Shown: positions 62,484 through 64,000 of the stretch, in pieces | How the letters are laid out: every line of letters begins with the position of its first letter | How positions within the stretch are numbered: the stretch's first letter is position 1 | Source of the DNA: Streptomyces griseoviridis | GTDB taxonomy: Bacteria; Actinomycetota; Actinomycetes; Streptomycetales; Streptomycetaceae | DNA: 64,000 nucleotides | Reading direction: 5' to 3' | NCBI RefSeq assembly: GCF_005222485.1 | Contig: NZ_CP029078.1 | Span: forward strand, 1,488,001-1,552,000 | Position numbers and translations under genes: made by a program | Notes under the pieces: model-generated | Told to the model about the DNA's origin: nothing | Seen by the model: the letters and a program-made list of their open reading frames with translations, nothing else | Databases searched by the model: none

Positions 62484-63068
62484 GAGCCGTCACTCCTTCG
62501 ATGTGCGGGCACGACGAGCGACGGGCACGTCGCGCACAACGAGCACGCCGAGCACGACGGGCGGTCCGCGACGGCACACGGCGTCCCGATGCGCGGGCGG
62601 TGTCTGACCGCACTATGCGACAGAAAGGACATGACGCCCTGTTTGGACACACCTCGTCGACCACGGCGGGGCAGCGGCAGCGGCGAGGGCGACCCCTACC
62701 CGGCCGGGGGGAGCGGGCCCGGGGGGGGCGGCCCGGGGGGGCGGCCCGGGGGGGCGGCCCCGGGGGGGGCGACCCGGGGGGGCGGCCCCGGGGGGGGCGA
62801 CCCGATGGGGGCGCGATCCGGCGGAGGGGAGCGTCTCGGCGGAGGAACGGTTCGGCGAAGGGCGCGGCCCGGTGGGGGGGGCGGCCCGGCGGGGGCGGCC
62901 CGGCGGGGGCGGCCCGGCGGGGGCGGCCCGGCGGGGGGGCGGCCCGGCGAAGGGCGCGGGCCGGCGGGGGGGGGCGGCCCGGCGAAGGGCGCGGGCCGGC
63001 GGGGGGGGGCGGCCCGGCGAAGGGCGCGGCCCGGTGGAGAAACGGTTCGGCGAGGGGACGTCCCCGGT
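62484..63068. other. Intergenic region with G-run repeat field
   Basis: No gene. Bases 62484-62690 hold the GH3 upstream region. From about 62700 to 63050 the plus strand is a field of G-runs (5-9 G) separated by GCGGCCC, GCGACCC or GGCCCGGC units, with two longer units ending GGGCGGCCCGGCGAAGGGCG. All G-runs are on one strand, giving high potential for G-quadruplexes. Confidence 0.75.
62700..63050 (+). repeat. G-run tandem repeats
   Basis: Short units of 13-14 bp (CGGCCCGG followed by a G-run) repeat about 12 times, with CGGCGAAGGGCGCGG at intervals. Reading in any frame gives only Arg/Gly/Pro low complexity, so it is not coding. Confidence 0.8.
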
Positions 63069-64000
63069 TCAGCGCCGCGCGGTGCCGGTGCGCTGGGAGC
63101 CGCTGGCTGTCCTCGTGAGGGCGGCCGGTGCTGTCGTCGTGACGGCGGTCGAAGCCTCCTCCGCATCGGGGGCGGTCGCCGCGACGACGGCCGCGCGCAT
63201 CGCCGTCACCGCGTCCACGGAGTCGCCGACCAGGTCGAAGGGCCCGGCAGGCAGGCGTCTGGCCCCCTCGACGGCGCCAGGTACGGCCGCGCCACCCTCG
63301 CTCATCCGCACGAGCCGTCCCGCGTACCGCTCCTCGCCCGCCGTCCCGCGCTGTGACGGGACGGCCCTGGGCGACCGGGCATCGGAGGGCGCCCGCTCCG
63401 CCTCCGCGTGCCCTCTGTCCTCCCGGCCCCTCTTCCCTTCCGGCCCCTTATCCCTCTTATCCCTCGTCCCCTTATCTCTGGGCCCCTTCTTTGGGGACCC
63501 CTTCTCCGTGGGCCCGTTCCTGGGACCCTCGTTGCCCGGTGTCCGTCCGGTATCTCCCGTGCCACTCGCGCCGCCCGTGCCTGCCGTGGCGCCCGCTCCT
63601 CCCGGGTGCCCCGTGCCTGCCGTGGCGCCCGCGCCTGCCGTGGCGCCCGCGCCTTCCGTGCCTCCCGGGTCCCCTGGGTCCTCTGAGCCCCCCGTGTTCC
63701 GGTGCCCGGCCTCCAGCACCCATCGCTGCCCGGCAGAGCCGTCCCGCCGTGCGATGACGACGGTCGCGTCCTTGCCCGACGCGACGAGCCGTCCCGCGCC
63801 CGCACGGGGCAGCAACTCGCCGCGCACGGTGAGGTCGTAGCGGGATTCGGCCGGGTGGACGGCGCAGTCGGCGACCGTCACCGTGCCCCGGCCGGGGTCG
63901 GAGACCAGGCAGCTCGTGAGGTCGGCCGCGTTGCGCAGCAGCCCGTCGTCCAGGTACGACCAGCGTTGCGACGCGGCCGACGAGCACCTCGCGAGCACCG
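63069..64000 (-). CDS. Ricin-type beta-trefoil lectin protein, 5' end beyond window
   Basis: The visible C-terminal 310 residues start inside a beta-trefoil: LARCSSAASQRWSYLDDGLL, RNAADLTSCLVSD, then SAGQRWVLE, the QxW repeats of ricin-B lectins. A Gly/Ala/Thr/Pro-rich collagen-like stretch (GATAGAGATAGTGHPGGAG) and a Lys/Arg-rich linker follow, then an Ala/Thr-rich end. The frame is open to the window edge, so the N-terminus is missing. Probably a secreted or surface sugar-binding protein. Confidence 0.75.
   Translation of the reverse strand, partial: VLARCSSAASQRWSYLDDGLLRNAADLTSCLVSDPGRGTVTVADCAVHPAESRYDLTVRGELLPRAGAGRLVASGKDATVVIARRDGSAGQRWVLEAGHRNTGGSEDPGDPGGTEGAGATAGAGATAGTGHPGGAGATAGTGGASGTGDTGRTPGNEGPRNGPTEKGSPKKGPRDKGTRDKRDKGPEGKRGREDRGHAEAERAPSDARSPRAVPSQRGTAGEERYAGRLVRMSEGGAAVPGAVEGARRLPAGPFDLVGDSVDAVTAMRAAVVAATAPDAEEASTAVTTTAPAALTRTASGSQRTGTARR

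Noticed and set aside
60231..63356. Very long open frames on the strand opposite the GH3 gene and through the G-run field
   Set aside because: Shadow frames caused by high GC; they give Arg/Gly/Pro-rich low-complexity sequence without motifs.

Overview
The window is high-GC actinobacterial DNA, almost certainly a Streptomyces chromosome. Third codon positions are strongly GC, GTG and TTG starts are common, and several genes look leaderless, with a TANNNT -10 hexamer 7-11 nt before the start codon. The families present (MshC/CysRS-like paralogue beside SixA, SWIM plus DUF6493, ACT-GNAT, paired DUF21/CBS proteins, Tat-exported PhoD) are typical of the genus.

Layout. 1-4.2 kb: biotin biosynthesis, with bioF (cut by the window edge) divergent from an overlapping bioB-bioA-bioD operon. 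4.3-5.0 kb: a type II toxin-antitoxin pair with a palindrome at its promoter. 5.1-11.1 kb: housekeeping genes, namely a GNAT, two CNNM/CorC-like membrane CBS proteins behind a structured leader, an SGNH hydrolase, purB and a Mug/TDG glycosylase. 11.1-24.3 kb: an island of visibly lower GC holding a VirD4/TraD-like ATPase, a replication-relaxation protein, a truncated XRE-TPR regulator beside a cyclo-ligase homologue, several very small proteins, and three nuclease-like genes (an 808-aa zinc-ribbon/PD-(D/E)XK protein, a Shedu/DUF4263-like protein and a second restriction-fold-like protein). No integrase or relaxase is visible, so it reads as a decayed integrative or conjugative element with a defence cargo.

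24.3-64 kb returns to core-type genes: ROK and GntR regulators, an alpha/beta hydrolase convergent with an EamA transporter, a MocR regulator, PhoD with a PHO box, a SWIM/DUF6493 pair, an ACT-GNAT acetyltransferase, a trans-sulfuration enzyme with a decapeptide-repeat tail divergent from an Lrp regulator, a DUF885 metallopeptidase, an orphan Imm21 protein, a rhodanese divergent from a second Lrp regulator, sbcDC, a YigZ protein, two APC transporters, a CysRS-like paralogue with SixA, a CoA-binding protein, PobA, YbaK with an XRE-cupin regulator, two left-handed beta-helix proteins, DedA, a GH3 beta-glucosidase, a G-run repeat field and the C-terminal part of a ricin-lectin protein.

The most promising uncharacterised material is in the island: the 808-aa nuclease-like protein, its two nuclease-like neighbours, and a TCTAC/GTAGA motif that recurs upstream of several island genes. 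No CRISPR array, rRNA or tRNA was found. All family assignments come from reading motifs; no database search was run.
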